Of a DNA stretch of 64,000 bases, positions 36,986-46,728 are shown in pieces (within the stretch, counting starts at the first letter, position 1; each line of letters opens with the position of its first letter). The DNA lies in NCBI RefSeq assembly GCF_014334015.1, contig NZ_CP060488.1, forward strand, positions 888,501 to 952,500, in the 5' to 3' direction. The notes under the pieces were generated by a model. It was not told the origin of the DNA, did no database searches, and saw only the letters and a list, made by a program, of their open reading frames with translations. Source of the DNA: Bacteroides sp. M10 (lineage in GTDB: Bacteria; Bacteroidota; Bacteroidia; Bacteroidales; Bacteroidaceae). Both the position numbers and the translations under genes were made by a program.

Positions 36986-37002
36986 AGATTCTTTGCGAAT
37001 CT
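36986..37002. repeat. Inverted repeat, candidate HTCS-binding or leader element
   Basis: AGATTC and GAATCT are perfect 6-base arms around TTTGC. CATAAGA also occurs at 36982-36988 and again at 37005-37011, a direct repeat with a 23-base period overlapping the inverted repeat. The ATG of susC is at 37050. Confidence 0.4.
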
Positions 37003-37049
37003 ATCATAAGAATTTATATCTTTATTATTAACTTTAATTTAATTACACA

Positions 37050-40000
37050 ATGAAAAAACAGAATGGATTGAAATTGTGGGGGTTACTTGCAATATGCCTT
37101 GTAATACCTCAAATCATTTCAGCACAATCAACCATTACTGTACGCGGAACCGTTATTGATGATGCGGGCGAAACGATGATTGGGGTTTCGGTGCAAATCA
37201 AAGAAACAAAAAGCGGAACAATTACAGATTTTGATGGTAAGTATTCAATCAAAGCACCTGCCAATGCCACCTTGGTATTTTCCTATGTCGGCTATAAAAC
37301 AAAGGAAATACCTGTTGCAGGAAAGAGTCATCGCGATGTAACGCTCGAATCCGACGCACAGGCACTAGATGAAGTCGTTGTTGTAGCTTATGGTGCACAG
37401 AAAAAAATCACCATAACAGGTGCTGTAAGCAACGTGGGAGGAGAAGAACTCTTAAAGTCACCCACAGCTTCCTTGGGAAACGCTTTATCAGGTAAATTGT
37501 CAGGTGTATCATCCGTACAATATTCAGGTATGCCGGGAGGAGACGACCCGGTTATACAAATTCGTGGAGTTGGTTCGCTCAACAATTCCAACCCGTTAGT
37601 GTTAGTTGATGGAGTAGAACGCTCCTTTAACCAAATAGACGCCAATGAAGTAGAAGACATCTCTATCTTAAAGGATGCTTCGGCTACAGCAGTATTTGGA
37701 GTACGCGGAGCCAACGGTGTGATACTTATCACAACCAAACGTGGTGAGATAGGCAAAACAAAGATCAGTTTTTCCGGTTCTTACGGGATTCAACAGGTTT
37801 CAAGTTTTTTAGATATGGTTGATTCCCATACCTGGGCGAGTTTATATAACAATGCTCAATTAGGAGATGGGACTTCTCCCGACCAACTGCGCTTTTCTGA
37901 AAAAGCTATCCGACATTTCAAAGACGGAGACCAGCCTCTCCTGTATCCCAGTGTTGATTGGCTCGATTATGTAATGAAAGATTCTGCCCCCCAACAACAA
38001 TACAATGTTTCTGTATCAGGAGGTAATAAAACGGCCCGTTATTTTGTATCAGTAGGTATGTTGTCACAAGATGGATTGTTCCGTTCCTTTTCTCAAGATA
38101 AAAATTCAAACTTCAAATACAAAAGGTACAACTATCGTGCCAATATAGATCTTACCTTGAATAAAAGAAACGAATTATCCATCAATGTCGGCGGTCGTAT
38201 AGAAGATCGATACGAACTGGCAGCAGGAGAAGAAAGTGTTTTTGGCAGTTTACTCAATGCTGTACCGTTCGCCGGATATGGTATTGACGACCAAGGGCGT
38301 CATATTACGGCGAATAAAAGCTATGTCGGAGATTATGATAATGATGGACTATCTGCTTTTTACGGTCAGGGATATAATCGCAAAACAACCAATGTGTTGA
38401 ACTTAGACCTTATATATAAGCTCAAACTTGATTTTATTACTCCCGGCCTCGACTTTAAGGTGAAAGGTTCCTACAACTCCGATTATACACAGCAAAAAAG
38501 ACGCACTGGATCTGGGGTAACTTATGAACCGCTCTTGTTAGACGATGGGACTATAGCCTTGCGAAAAAGTGGTGATGTGTGGAACCTAGGATATGAAGAA
38601 TCGTATTGGTTCAATCGCAACTGGTATGCAGAAGCCAGTTTAAACTATGCCCGTAAATTCGGTAATCACGACTTCACAGCACTTTTACTATATAATCAAA
38701 GCAAGTACTATTATCCGGAACCACAAGACAAAAAAATACCAAGTTATATAGATATACCTCATGGATATGTAGGCTTGGTAGGACGAGTAACCTATAATTA
38801 TAAAACCAAGTATCTGGCAGATTTTAACATCGGTTACAATGGCTCTGAAAATTTTGCTCCCGGATATCGCTATGGATTATTTCCTTCGGTATCGTTGGGG
38901 TGGATCGCATCGTCCGAAAATTTCTGGAAACCTTTAGAAAAAGTAATCTCTTATTTTAAACTGCGCACATCTGTTGGACAAGTCGGCAACGACAATATGA
39001 ATGATATGCGTTTCCTTTATTTATCGGGTACCTATAAAATTAATCATGGCAACGGATATAACTTTGGCTTAGGCACATGGCTCGGTAATGCATACGAAGA
39101 GACAGCAGGTAACCCGTTCATTACTTGGGAAACCGCCACTAAATGGAATTTTGGTGTCGACATGAAATTCTTCAACGATAAACTCAGTGCCAATATTGAC
39201 GTTTTCTTTGAAGACAGAAAAGACATATTAATTGACAACGCCGCTAAACTACCGGGTATTACCTCGCAAAAATCCAGTTCTGTAAATGAGGGACGTGTGA
39301 AAAACAAAGGATATGAGATAGGGCTTTCATGGTCAAGCAAAATTGGAAACGATTTCCGGTTTACGATAAACCCGAGTATCACATACGCCCGGAATGAAGT
39401 AATTGAAAATGGAGAAGTACGCCCACAGTACCAACATTTATCAGGAAAAGGGCACCCTGTAGGTCAACGAACTGGCTACACGTTCTTTGAATTCTATGAT
39501 CCCGGAAATACAGAAAGCAGATATCAACAAGCCTACGGCACAGCTATGCCTGAGCAAATGGTATCTCTAAAGCCCGGAGATTGTGTATATGTGGATATTA
39601 CCAATGACGGTGTAGTCGATGAAAATGATGTTTGTGCCATGTATTATAGTGACATTCCCGAATACAACTTTGCTGCAAATATTAATTTACAGTATAAAGG
39701 ATTCGACTTTTCTATGCTATGGACAGGTGCAACCCATGTAACCCGTAATCTACAAGGTGTTTACAGACAACAGTTTGGCGCAATGAACAGATCAAATATG
39801 TTACAATGGGTTGCCGATAACAGTTGGACACAGGAAACGGCCCAAACAGCAACCCTCCCTCGCCTGTCCTTTATCAGTAAAGAAAACAACTCTGTCAATT
39901 CCAGTGTATATTATGCTGACGCTTCCTACGCACGATTGAAAAATGTAGAGTTAGGATATACTTTCAAGAAAATACCGGGCATTCCGCAGGTATCCAACCT

Positions 40001-40133
40001 CCGTGTCTATTTCTCGGGGTATAACCTGCTTACATTCTCCAAGTTCAAGGCCAATGACCCTGAAAGTCCATCCGATAAAATTAAATATCCTCTGACACGT
40101 ATTTTCAATTTCGGATTAAATGTTAACTTTTAA
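37050..40133 (+). CDS. SusC-like TonB-dependent transporter, first pair of the mannan-type PUL
   Basis: The 1027 residues have a signal peptide (LVIPQIISAQ), a CarboxypepD_reg domain (VRGTVIDDAGETMIGVSVQI), the LDEVVVVAYGAQKKITITGAV segment, and the plug (NPLVLVDGVERSFNQID, ISILKDASATAVFGVRGANGVILITTKRG). The barrel ends RIFNFGLNVNF. It imports oligosaccharides released by the surface glycanases of this locus. The susD-like gene follows after 5 bases, so the two are one transport unit. It is clearly different from the second SusC of the same locus, which lacks the N-terminal domain. Confidence 0.95.
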   Translation: MKKQNGLKLWGLLAICLVIPQIISAQSTITVRGTVIDDAGETMIGVSVQIKETKSGTITDFDGKYSIKAPANATLVFSYVGYKTKEIPVAGKSHRDVTLESDAQALDEVVVVAYGAQKKITITGAVSNVGGEELLKSPTASLGNALSGKLSGVSSVQYSGMPGGDDPVIQIRGVGSLNNSNPLVLVDGVERSFNQIDANEVEDISILKDASATAVFGVRGANGVILITTKRGEIGKTKISFSGSYGIQQVSSFLDMVDSHTWASLYNNAQLGDGTSPDQLRFSEKAIRHFKDGDQPLLYPSVDWLDYVMKDSAPQQQYNVSVSGGNKTARYFVSVGMLSQDGLFRSFSQDKNSNFKYKRYNYRANIDLTLNKRNELSINVGGRIEDRYELAAGEESVFGSLLNAVPFAGYGIDDQGRHITANKSYVGDYDNDGLSAFYGQGYNRKTTNVLNLDLIYKLKLDFITPGLDFKVKGSYNSDYTQQKRRTGSGVTYEPLLLDDGTIALRKSGDVWNLGYEESYWFNRNWYAEASLNYARKFGNHDFTALLLYNQSKYYYPEPQDKKIPSYIDIPHGYVGLVGRVTYNYKTKYLADFNIGYNGSENFAPGYRYGLFPSVSLGWIASSENFWKPLEKVISYFKLRTSVGQVGNDNMNDMRFLYLSGTYKINHGNGYNFGLGTWLGNAYEETAGNPFITWETATKWNFGVDMKFFNDKLSANIDVFFEDRKDILIDNAAKLPGITSQKSSSVNEGRVKNKGYEIGLSWSSKIGNDFRFTINPSITYARNEVIENGEVRPQYQHLSGKGHPVGQRTGYTFFEFYDPGNTESRYQQAYGTAMPEQMVSLKPGDCVYVDITNDGVVDENDVCAMYYSDIPEYNFAANINLQYKGFDFSMLWTGATHVTRNLQGVYRQQFGAMNRSNMLQWVADNSWTQETAQTATLPRLSFISKENNSVNSSVYYADASYARLKNVELGYTFKKIPGIPQVSNLRVYFSGYNLLTFSKFKANDPESPSDKIKYPLTRIFNFGLNVNF

Positions 40134-40138
40134 ATTGT

Positions 40139-42145
40139 ATGACGATGAAATATATAAAATCAAAATTAGCAGTTTGGTCTTTGGTGCTAAGCATGCTTAT
40201 ACCAACCTTCGTAAGTTGTGTTGACGATTTTGCTGTGGGCGACTCCTTTCTAGATAAACAGCCGGGAGTGGACGTTACCTTAGATACCATTTTCTCGAAA
40301 GCCGAGTATGCACGGATGTTTCTTTGGGATAGCTACAAACATATCTATAACGGATTATCCGGACGTACTATTTATAACGCTGTAATGCCGGAAGCACTTA
40401 GCGATGTAGTTCACTCCTTCCTGGGATGGGGTGGCGTAATCAATCCTTATTATGCAGGCATGCACTCAGAAGCCGGAAACGGCAGTTATTCTGTTGATAA
40501 AATGGCATTTATTGGTAATAACGATCGCTTTGGAATTTGGGAGGCAATACGTAAAAGTTGGATATTTATTGAGAATATAGACCGTGTTCCCGATATGGAT
40601 AGCAAAGAAAAGGCTCGCCTTAAAGCCGAAGCTAAATTAATAATTGCCACCCGTTATTTCGATGGAATATGCCACTTTGGGGGACTTCCTTTGGTAGATC
40701 ATGCCTATGAAATCGGAGAACAATTCAAAGGGGGGTACGTAAGCGGAATAGTAGGTGAAGGAGAATTTGTACCGGGACGTGCTACCATTGAGCAAACAGC
40801 TACATTCGTTGACAATCTCCTTTTACAGGTCATCAACGAATCCGAGCTTTCATTTGCTATCGGCGACTATTTGAATGAAGGCGGACGTCTTAGCAAAGGT
40901 GGCGCTTATGCTTTACGAGCCAAACTATGGCTCTTTATAGCTAGTCCTTTGTTTAATGATACAGAGCCGTATCGGCAATACGATACCCCTCCAGTGTTTC
41001 CCGCAGGTTTTGGAGACAATGTAGACCCATTGCTTCGTATATGGTTGGGGCATAAAGATGAAAGTCTTTGGACTAAATGTGTTGAGGCTTGCGAAGATTT
41101 CTTCAAGGAAAACCAAAAGGCAGGTACTCCTTATGCTCTTGTGCAGCCTGCCGGAAATTCAGAAGGTGATTACCGCCGTGCTTATCGTTCAGCTTATTTT
41201 TCGCGAGGAACAACAGAAAAGATAATTGAAGTTAGAGGTGAAGGGAATGGCTACAGTGATGGCGAATACCTGTTGGAATGGGGAGCTAATGTGCCGGGAA
41301 ATGTATCACACTATGGAGCTCATGCTCCGACAGTGGAATGGTTTAATATGTTCCCCTGGGCAAACGGTAAAAATTTTGATGGCCAGCGTGTATACAATAC
41401 GCAGAACCTTGAAAACCTTGACATATTTGCTAATCGTGACCCACGTCTCTATGAAAGCATGCTTGTTCCGCAACGGAATATCAACAATTTCTATAATACT
41501 TATCAGAACAAGGATATTGATTGTTGGCAAGGCGGTAATCTGATTTCGGGAAACTGGTGGTTTACAAGTGGATATAATGCACACGGATTCGGACAATTCA
41601 AATGGGTATTGGATTATAGCCATATGGGTGACGAACGTTATTCATGGCCTTATCTGCGTATGGCAGATATGCATCTTATCTATGCTGAAGCATTGGCTCA
41701 GGCAGGACGTTCAGGCGACGCAATCAAAGAAGTAGATAAAGTACGTGCACGAGTTGGTTTACCTTCTTTAAGTGTAAACACAGATCTTAATCTCAGCGAC
41801 AAAAATGTATTGGTAAATGAAATCTTGCGTGAACGTGCCTGCGAACTTGCTCTTGAAAATAGCCGGTTACTTGATCTGATCCGGTATAAAAAACAAGATG
41901 TATTTTGTTCTCCACTTCATCGCATGACTATTTATGCAAAAGATGCCCAAACCGGAGAGAAAACAGAGATTCCTTTCAGCCAAATGAATGGCGTATGGCC
42001 CAAGTTCATTTATGAAACCACTGTGATCTCCACTTTTGCAAGAGTTTGGTGGAGTGGAAACTGGGATAATAAATGGTATCTCTCTCCGATAAATAGACAA
42101 GAGATAAATAAGGACTATGGGCTTTCACAAAATCCTGGATGGTAA
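40139..42145 (+). CDS. SusD/RagB-like surface lipoprotein, first pair
   Basis: The 668 residues have a lipobox (PTFVSCVDD, cysteine about residue 23), followed by a SusD-type N-terminus (GDSFLDKQPGVDVTLDTIF). The helical repeats include RLKAEAKLIIATRYFDGICHFGGLPLVD, and the C-terminal portion has ILRERACELALENSRLLDLIRYKK. The protein ends in LSQNPGW, as many SusD proteins do. ATG 40145, two codons downstream, is an equally possible start. It pairs with the SusC encoded 5 bases upstream and binds the incoming glycan at the surface. Confidence 0.94.
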   Translation: MTMKYIKSKLAVWSLVLSMLIPTFVSCVDDFAVGDSFLDKQPGVDVTLDTIFSKAEYARMFLWDSYKHIYNGLSGRTIYNAVMPEALSDVVHSFLGWGGVINPYYAGMHSEAGNGSYSVDKMAFIGNNDRFGIWEAIRKSWIFIENIDRVPDMDSKEKARLKAEAKLIIATRYFDGICHFGGLPLVDHAYEIGEQFKGGYVSGIVGEGEFVPGRATIEQTATFVDNLLLQVINESELSFAIGDYLNEGGRLSKGGAYALRAKLWLFIASPLFNDTEPYRQYDTPPVFPAGFGDNVDPLLRIWLGHKDESLWTKCVEACEDFFKENQKAGTPYALVQPAGNSEGDYRRAYRSAYFSRGTTEKIIEVRGEGNGYSDGEYLLEWGANVPGNVSHYGAHAPTVEWFNMFPWANGKNFDGQRVYNTQNLENLDIFANRDPRLYESMLVPQRNINNFYNTYQNKDIDCWQGGNLISGNWWFTSGYNAHGFGQFKWVLDYSHMGDERYSWPYLRMADMHLIYAEALAQAGRSGDAIKEVDKVRARVGLPSLSVNTDLNLSDKNVLVNEILRERACELALENSRLLDLIRYKKQDVFCSPLHRMTIYAKDAQTGEKTEIPFSQMNGVWPKFIYETTVISTFARVWWSGNWDNKWYLSPINRQEINKDYGLSQNPGW

Positions 42146-42169
42146 TACCCTTTTTAATTCAATAGCATT

Positions 42170-44965
42170 ATGAATAAATATATATCGAGAATCTGTTTGG
42201 CTGGCGTATTGGCATCTGCCTTGACAGCAAACGCACAGAATAAGCTGCAAGATAAAGACAGTATTAAGGTAGATTTGGGATTCGGTGTGGAACAAAAACT
42301 GTCTGTCTCATCAGCTGCCGCAACCATAATTACCTCAGAAGAACTGAAACAAACATCAGCAATTAATCTCCCGGATGCGCTGTACGGACGTTTGTTAGGA
42401 CTAACGGCATTAAAAACCGGTGGTTTCTCCGGTGATGATAATTATGGAGCATGGTTTAATATACGAGGAGAGCAAACCACTTCGGAAAATGGGATATTAA
42501 TCTTAGTAGATGGAATTAAACGCCCCATCGACCGTTTGACAGTGGACGAGGTGGAGTCCGTTACGGTACTTAAAGATGCAGCAGCCGTGGCACTGCTCGG
42601 TTACAAAGGTGTAAACGGAGCCTTATTGGTAAAGACCAAACGGGGAAAGGAAGGAAAACTGAATGTAGATGTGTCATATAACCACAAGTTCACTTTCTCT
42701 CCGAAGATTGCCGATTTTGTGAATGCCGAAACGTATGCAAAGGCTACAAACGAAGCGCGGGTGAATGACGGATTGGCTCCAACCTATTCTGAACTCGAAT
42801 TGGAGCTGTTCAAGTTTGGTAGTGACCCTTATTATTATCCGAATGTCGATTGGAAGAATGAAGTTCTAAAAGATGTAGGTTCAGAAGATCAAGTGAATGT
42901 TGCTATCCACGGAGGCAGTGACAAAGTGAAGTATTTCACCATGCTTGATTATACAGGAAGCAGAGGTATGCTTAAAGGAACCAATCAGAGTGATTTCGAT
43001 TCCCAATTGCGCTATTCCAAAGCTAATATTCGTGTCAATCTGGATTTCGCTGTTACTCCAACTACAAATATGGCAGTGAATGTACTTGCCAATTTTATCG
43101 AAACCAACGGACCTGCATCGAGCAGCGGAAACGATATTTTCTATCAACTCTATCGGCTTCCAGCAAGCGCTTTCCCTGTAAAAACGCCCAATGGAGTGTG
43201 GGGAGGTAATCAGAACTATGGAGATGCCAACCCTGTGGCACGCATACAAGATACCGGTCGAGGGAAAACCCATCAACGAGCTTTATATGCCGATGCTCGT
43301 CTGACACAAAATCTTAATTTTTTATTAGACGGTTTGAGCGCCTCTGCCCGAATTGGATATGATAATTATTCGCGTATTAACGAAAGTCATAGCAAAAGCT
43401 TTCAATATGGATATGTAGAATATACAGGCGACACAGGTGACAAGAATAAATCCAAAGAGGTTCTTTATGGAGATAAGGTAAATAGTTTAACTTATAGCAA
43501 AGGATTGAACAACCAATGGCGTTCTTCCCATTTTGCTTTATCGCTAGATTACCAGAAAGCGTTTGGCGACCATTCTCTAGCAACCTCCATCATTTATAAT
43601 ACGGAATCAGAAATCGGCATGGGCCAATACAATACGTTCTATCGGGCCAATATCATGGGCTATTTGAACTATGCATGGAGACAAAATTTAGTGGCAGATA
43701 TAGTATTGGCAGCCAATGGTTCTAACCGTTCTTATCCCGAAAAGTGGGCATTCTCTCCAACGATGTCATTGGCATATATCTTTGCCAAAAAAGAAGACAG
43801 TCCTGTGCTTAACTATGGTAAAGTGAGAGGATCATTTGGTATCCAACATACCGATTATGTTCCCATCGAAGGCATTTGGCTTGAAAATTATGGTGGCGGC
43901 CACGGAAATGTAGTATTTAAACCTAGCTACGACGGCAGCTTTTGGGGGACCTATCTTTCATACTATCCGCTCAGCAGCTTTTCCCTCGAAACGGCTTATA
44001 AGTATGACATAGGAGTCGATCTGCGTTTGTTTAAAAGTCTGGATGTAACGGCAGACGTGTATTACAATCGCCGCAGTAACATCATGCTAAGTGCCAATGA
44101 CCTCAACTCTTGGGTGGTAGGGCGTCCTAACTCCTATGCTGCCAAAGGAAAGGTAGATAGCTATGGAGTGGAACTCGGACTGAATTATGTAAAGCAATTC
44201 AATAAAGATTTTCTGCTCCGTGCCGGTGCTGCCTTCACATGGGGAACCAATGAAATTGTAGATTATATAGAAAACCCGTCGGAAGATTACCAATCACGCA
44301 TCGGGCAACGTGTTAGTCAAGCTCAAGGACTCGAAGCTATCGGTTTCTTTAAGGACGAACAAGACATTGCCAAAAGTTCTGTACAACAGTTTGGTCAAGT
44401 ACGACCGGGTGATATCAAATATAAGGATCAAAATAAGGACGGAGTAATCAACGAGAGTGATGAAGTCTATTTTGGTTATGGAAGCAGTGTACCGGAAACG
44501 AATTACTCATTTACGATTGGTACTCAATACAAACGTGTAGGGTTCAATGTTCTATTTCAAGGCATCTCCGGTTTGACTCAATACTTAGGCACAACAGGAG
44601 TTTGGGATTGTGTGAGAAATAACAATAATCTTTCAACGCATTATTTGGAAAATGCCTGGCGTCCCGGCAGTGACAATGCTAATGCACTTTATCCGAGACT
44701 CACATCTCTGGACAATCCCAATAATTACAGAGCAAATAGCGTGTGGTATAGTAATATCAATTGGTTGAAGTTACGGAATGTAGAAGTCTATTACTTACTT
44801 CCTGAAAACTGGTTGAAAAAAATATCAGTTTCCGATGCAAGGATCTATGTCAAAGGAGAAAACTTATTGACTTTCTCCAATATGGATGTGATGGACCCCG
44901 AACTTATAAATACAAATTATCCTACTATGAAGGGGGTAAGCATCGGATTCCTCGTTAATTTTTAA
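42170..44965 (+). CDS. SusC-like TonB-dependent transporter without the N-terminal carboxypeptidase-like domain, second pair
   Basis: The 931 residues have a signal peptide (VLASALTANAQ). After only about 25 linker residues the plug begins (LSVSSAAATIITSEELKQTSAINLPDALYGRLLGL), so the usual CarboxypepD_reg domain is missing. The plug motifs NGILILVDGIKRPIDRL and VTVLKDAAAVALLGYKGVNGALLVKTKRG are intact, and the barrel ends in VSIGFLVNF. It lies 24 bases after the first susD and 21 bases before a second susD-like gene, giving two complete transporter pairs in one operon. The second pair probably handles a different oligosaccharide size or decoration. Confidence 0.93.
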   Translation: MNKYISRICLAGVLASALTANAQNKLQDKDSIKVDLGFGVEQKLSVSSAAATIITSEELKQTSAINLPDALYGRLLGLTALKTGGFSGDDNYGAWFNIRGEQTTSENGILILVDGIKRPIDRLTVDEVESVTVLKDAAAVALLGYKGVNGALLVKTKRGKEGKLNVDVSYNHKFTFSPKIADFVNAETYAKATNEARVNDGLAPTYSELELELFKFGSDPYYYPNVDWKNEVLKDVGSEDQVNVAIHGGSDKVKYFTMLDYTGSRGMLKGTNQSDFDSQLRYSKANIRVNLDFAVTPTTNMAVNVLANFIETNGPASSSGNDIFYQLYRLPASAFPVKTPNGVWGGNQNYGDANPVARIQDTGRGKTHQRALYADARLTQNLNFLLDGLSASARIGYDNYSRINESHSKSFQYGYVEYTGDTGDKNKSKEVLYGDKVNSLTYSKGLNNQWRSSHFALSLDYQKAFGDHSLATSIIYNTESEIGMGQYNTFYRANIMGYLNYAWRQNLVADIVLAANGSNRSYPEKWAFSPTMSLAYIFAKKEDSPVLNYGKVRGSFGIQHTDYVPIEGIWLENYGGGHGNVVFKPSYDGSFWGTYLSYYPLSSFSLETAYKYDIGVDLRLFKSLDVTADVYYNRRSNIMLSANDLNSWVVGRPNSYAAKGKVDSYGVELGLNYVKQFNKDFLLRAGAAFTWGTNEIVDYIENPSEDYQSRIGQRVSQAQGLEAIGFFKDEQDIAKSSVQQFGQVRPGDIKYKDQNKDGVINESDEVYFGYGSSVPETNYSFTIGTQYKRVGFNVLFQGISGLTQYLGTTGVWDCVRNNNNLSTHYLENAWRPGSDNANALYPRLTSLDNPNNYRANSVWYSNINWLKLRNVEVYYLLPENWLKKISVSDARIYVKGENLLTFSNMDVMDPELINTNYPTMKGVSIGFLVNF

Positions 44966-44986
44966 ATCAATAGAATAACGAATATT

Positions 44987-46699
44987 ATGAAAAGAATAGC
45001 TACATATTTGATAGTCGCAGCATCACTCATACTGAACGGATGTGTGGACCTCAATTACAGTGAGGTGGTAACGAACGATGAAGATTGGGTATATGACAGC
45101 CCGATTTATGGAATCGAAAAGTTGGTCAATGATATTTATGCACAATTTCTGAACGAATTTGAGAACAATTATGATGGAGCTTTTAGAGCGTGCGCTACCG
45201 ATGAAGCCGATTATGCGTTATCAGGTTCAGATGTACATAGATTTTATAATGGTGGATGGACACCCAACAATCCGTTGCCAGAATACTGGAAAAACAATTA
45301 TACCGCCATTCACGAGGCCAACAACTTCCTAGAGAAACTGGACAAGATATCATTGGAAGATTACATCTACAGTGTAAGCGAAGGAACAAACTATCCGGAG
45401 TTGAAAGCTCGTTTTGAACTGTTCCCTTATGAAGTCAGAGCACTCAGGGCCTATTATTATTTTGAGCTGGTCAGAGCGTATGGTGATGTACCTTTAGTAC
45501 TCTCGACACTGACCATATCAGAAGCTAATAATGTAGAGCGGACCCCGGCAGACAAAGTTATAAAGTTTATAGTCGATGAGTGCGATGCCATAGCAGAGTA
45601 CTTACCCATCAATTATCAAAACGAGATGAGTCAACAGTTGGGACGTACCAATCGTCCTTTCGTACTGGCTCTGAAGGCCCGTACGCTACTATATGCTGCT
45701 AGCCCACTTTTTAATCCCAACAACGACAGGAATAAATGGGAGGCAGCTGCTAAGGCCAATAAAGAAGTGATTGACAGATGTGCGGAATGGGGAATTGCAT
45801 TAGATACGTATGCTTCTTTATGGGGAAATAATAGTTTTGTGAATAAAGAAATCATTTTCGCAGTAGCAAAAACAGAAGATAATACTTTTGAAAAACAAAA
45901 CTATCCCATAGGTATCGAAGGAGGCCAAAGCGGGAATTGTCCAACACAAACACTGGTCGACCAATATGAGTATCAGTCAGGACCTTATGCAGGAAGGACT
46001 TTCGGAGAGATGCATCCCGGAACAATCGATTTGACCAGTGGCGCTCCTTATAACGGTTTGGATCCGCGTTTTGGAATGACAATCGTGAAAAACGGAGATC
46101 TTTGGCCTTTAAACAGCAATCAGCAGATGCCAATACAGACATATGAGGGTGGTTTTAACGGTTCACCAAAGTACAATGCCACACGTACCGGATACTATCT
46201 GAAAAAGTATGTGGACGGGAATACTGATTTAACACCCAATGTAAACAGCAGTTTCAGACATGCATGGATTGTTATGCGTCTTGCCGAGTTTTATCTGAAC
46301 TATGCAGAATGTATATATCATATTACCGGTGATGCTGATTCAAAAGGAGATTATGGAATGTCAGCCAATGAAGCAATCAATGTGGTACGTGACCGTTCTG
46401 ATGTTATGATGCCTCATTTTACTGGCAATCCCACAGATTTTCTAGTACGCTACGAACGGGAACGATTAATCGAATTTGCTTTCGAAGATCAGCGTTTCTG
46501 GGACGTACGCCGATGGAAAAAGGGAAAAACCTACTTCAAAACAATAGAAGGTGCCGAACTGGTAAAACAGGGTAACGGAAATATCATTTTAACCCGTAAA
46601 GCATTTTCTCGTCAGTGGGATGAAAAATATAATAAATTTCCGATTCCTTATTCTGAAATCAAGAAAAATACCAAATTGTATCAAAATGAAGGTTGGTGA
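44987..46699 (+). CDS. SusD/RagB-like surface lipoprotein, second pair
   Basis: The 570 residues have a lipobox (SLILNGCVD, cysteine about residue 19). The family helices are visible as YTAIHEANNFLEKL, FPYEVRALRAYYYFELVRAYGDVPLV and, late, RYERERLIEFAFEDQRFWDVRRWKKG. It ends in KLYQNEGW, the usual SusD-type tail. The gene follows the second susC by 21 bases and precedes the surface-binding lipoprotein gene by 29 bases. Confidence 0.94.
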   Translation: MKRIATYLIVAASLILNGCVDLNYSEVVTNDEDWVYDSPIYGIEKLVNDIYAQFLNEFENNYDGAFRACATDEADYALSGSDVHRFYNGGWTPNNPLPEYWKNNYTAIHEANNFLEKLDKISLEDYIYSVSEGTNYPELKARFELFPYEVRALRAYYYFELVRAYGDVPLVLSTLTISEANNVERTPADKVIKFIVDECDAIAEYLPINYQNEMSQQLGRTNRPFVLALKARTLLYAASPLFNPNNDRNKWEAAAKANKEVIDRCAEWGIALDTYASLWGNNSFVNKEIIFAVAKTEDNTFEKQNYPIGIEGGQSGNCPTQTLVDQYEYQSGPYAGRTFGEMHPGTIDLTSGAPYNGLDPRFGMTIVKNGDLWPLNSNQQMPIQTYEGGFNGSPKYNATRTGYYLKKYVDGNTDLTPNVNSSFRHAWIVMRLAEFYLNYAECIYHITGDADSKGDYGMSANEAINVVRDRSDVMMPHFTGNPTDFLVRYERERLIEFAFEDQRFWDVRRWKKGKTYFKTIEGAELVKQGNGNIILTRKAFSRQWDEKYNKFPIPYSEIKKNTKLYQNEGW

Positions 46700-46728
46700 A
46701 AATATTAATGATATAAAAATATAAGTAT

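Larger units (their letters stand above)
36730..37049. other. Divergent regulatory region upstream of the mannan-type PUL
   Basis: These 320 bases contain no gene. They hold a -7 element for the regulator on the minus strand (36758-36765) and a short inverted repeat about 50 bases before the susC start. No perfect TAnnTTTG was found for susC, which would be consistent with an activator-dependent promoter. Confidence 0.6.
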
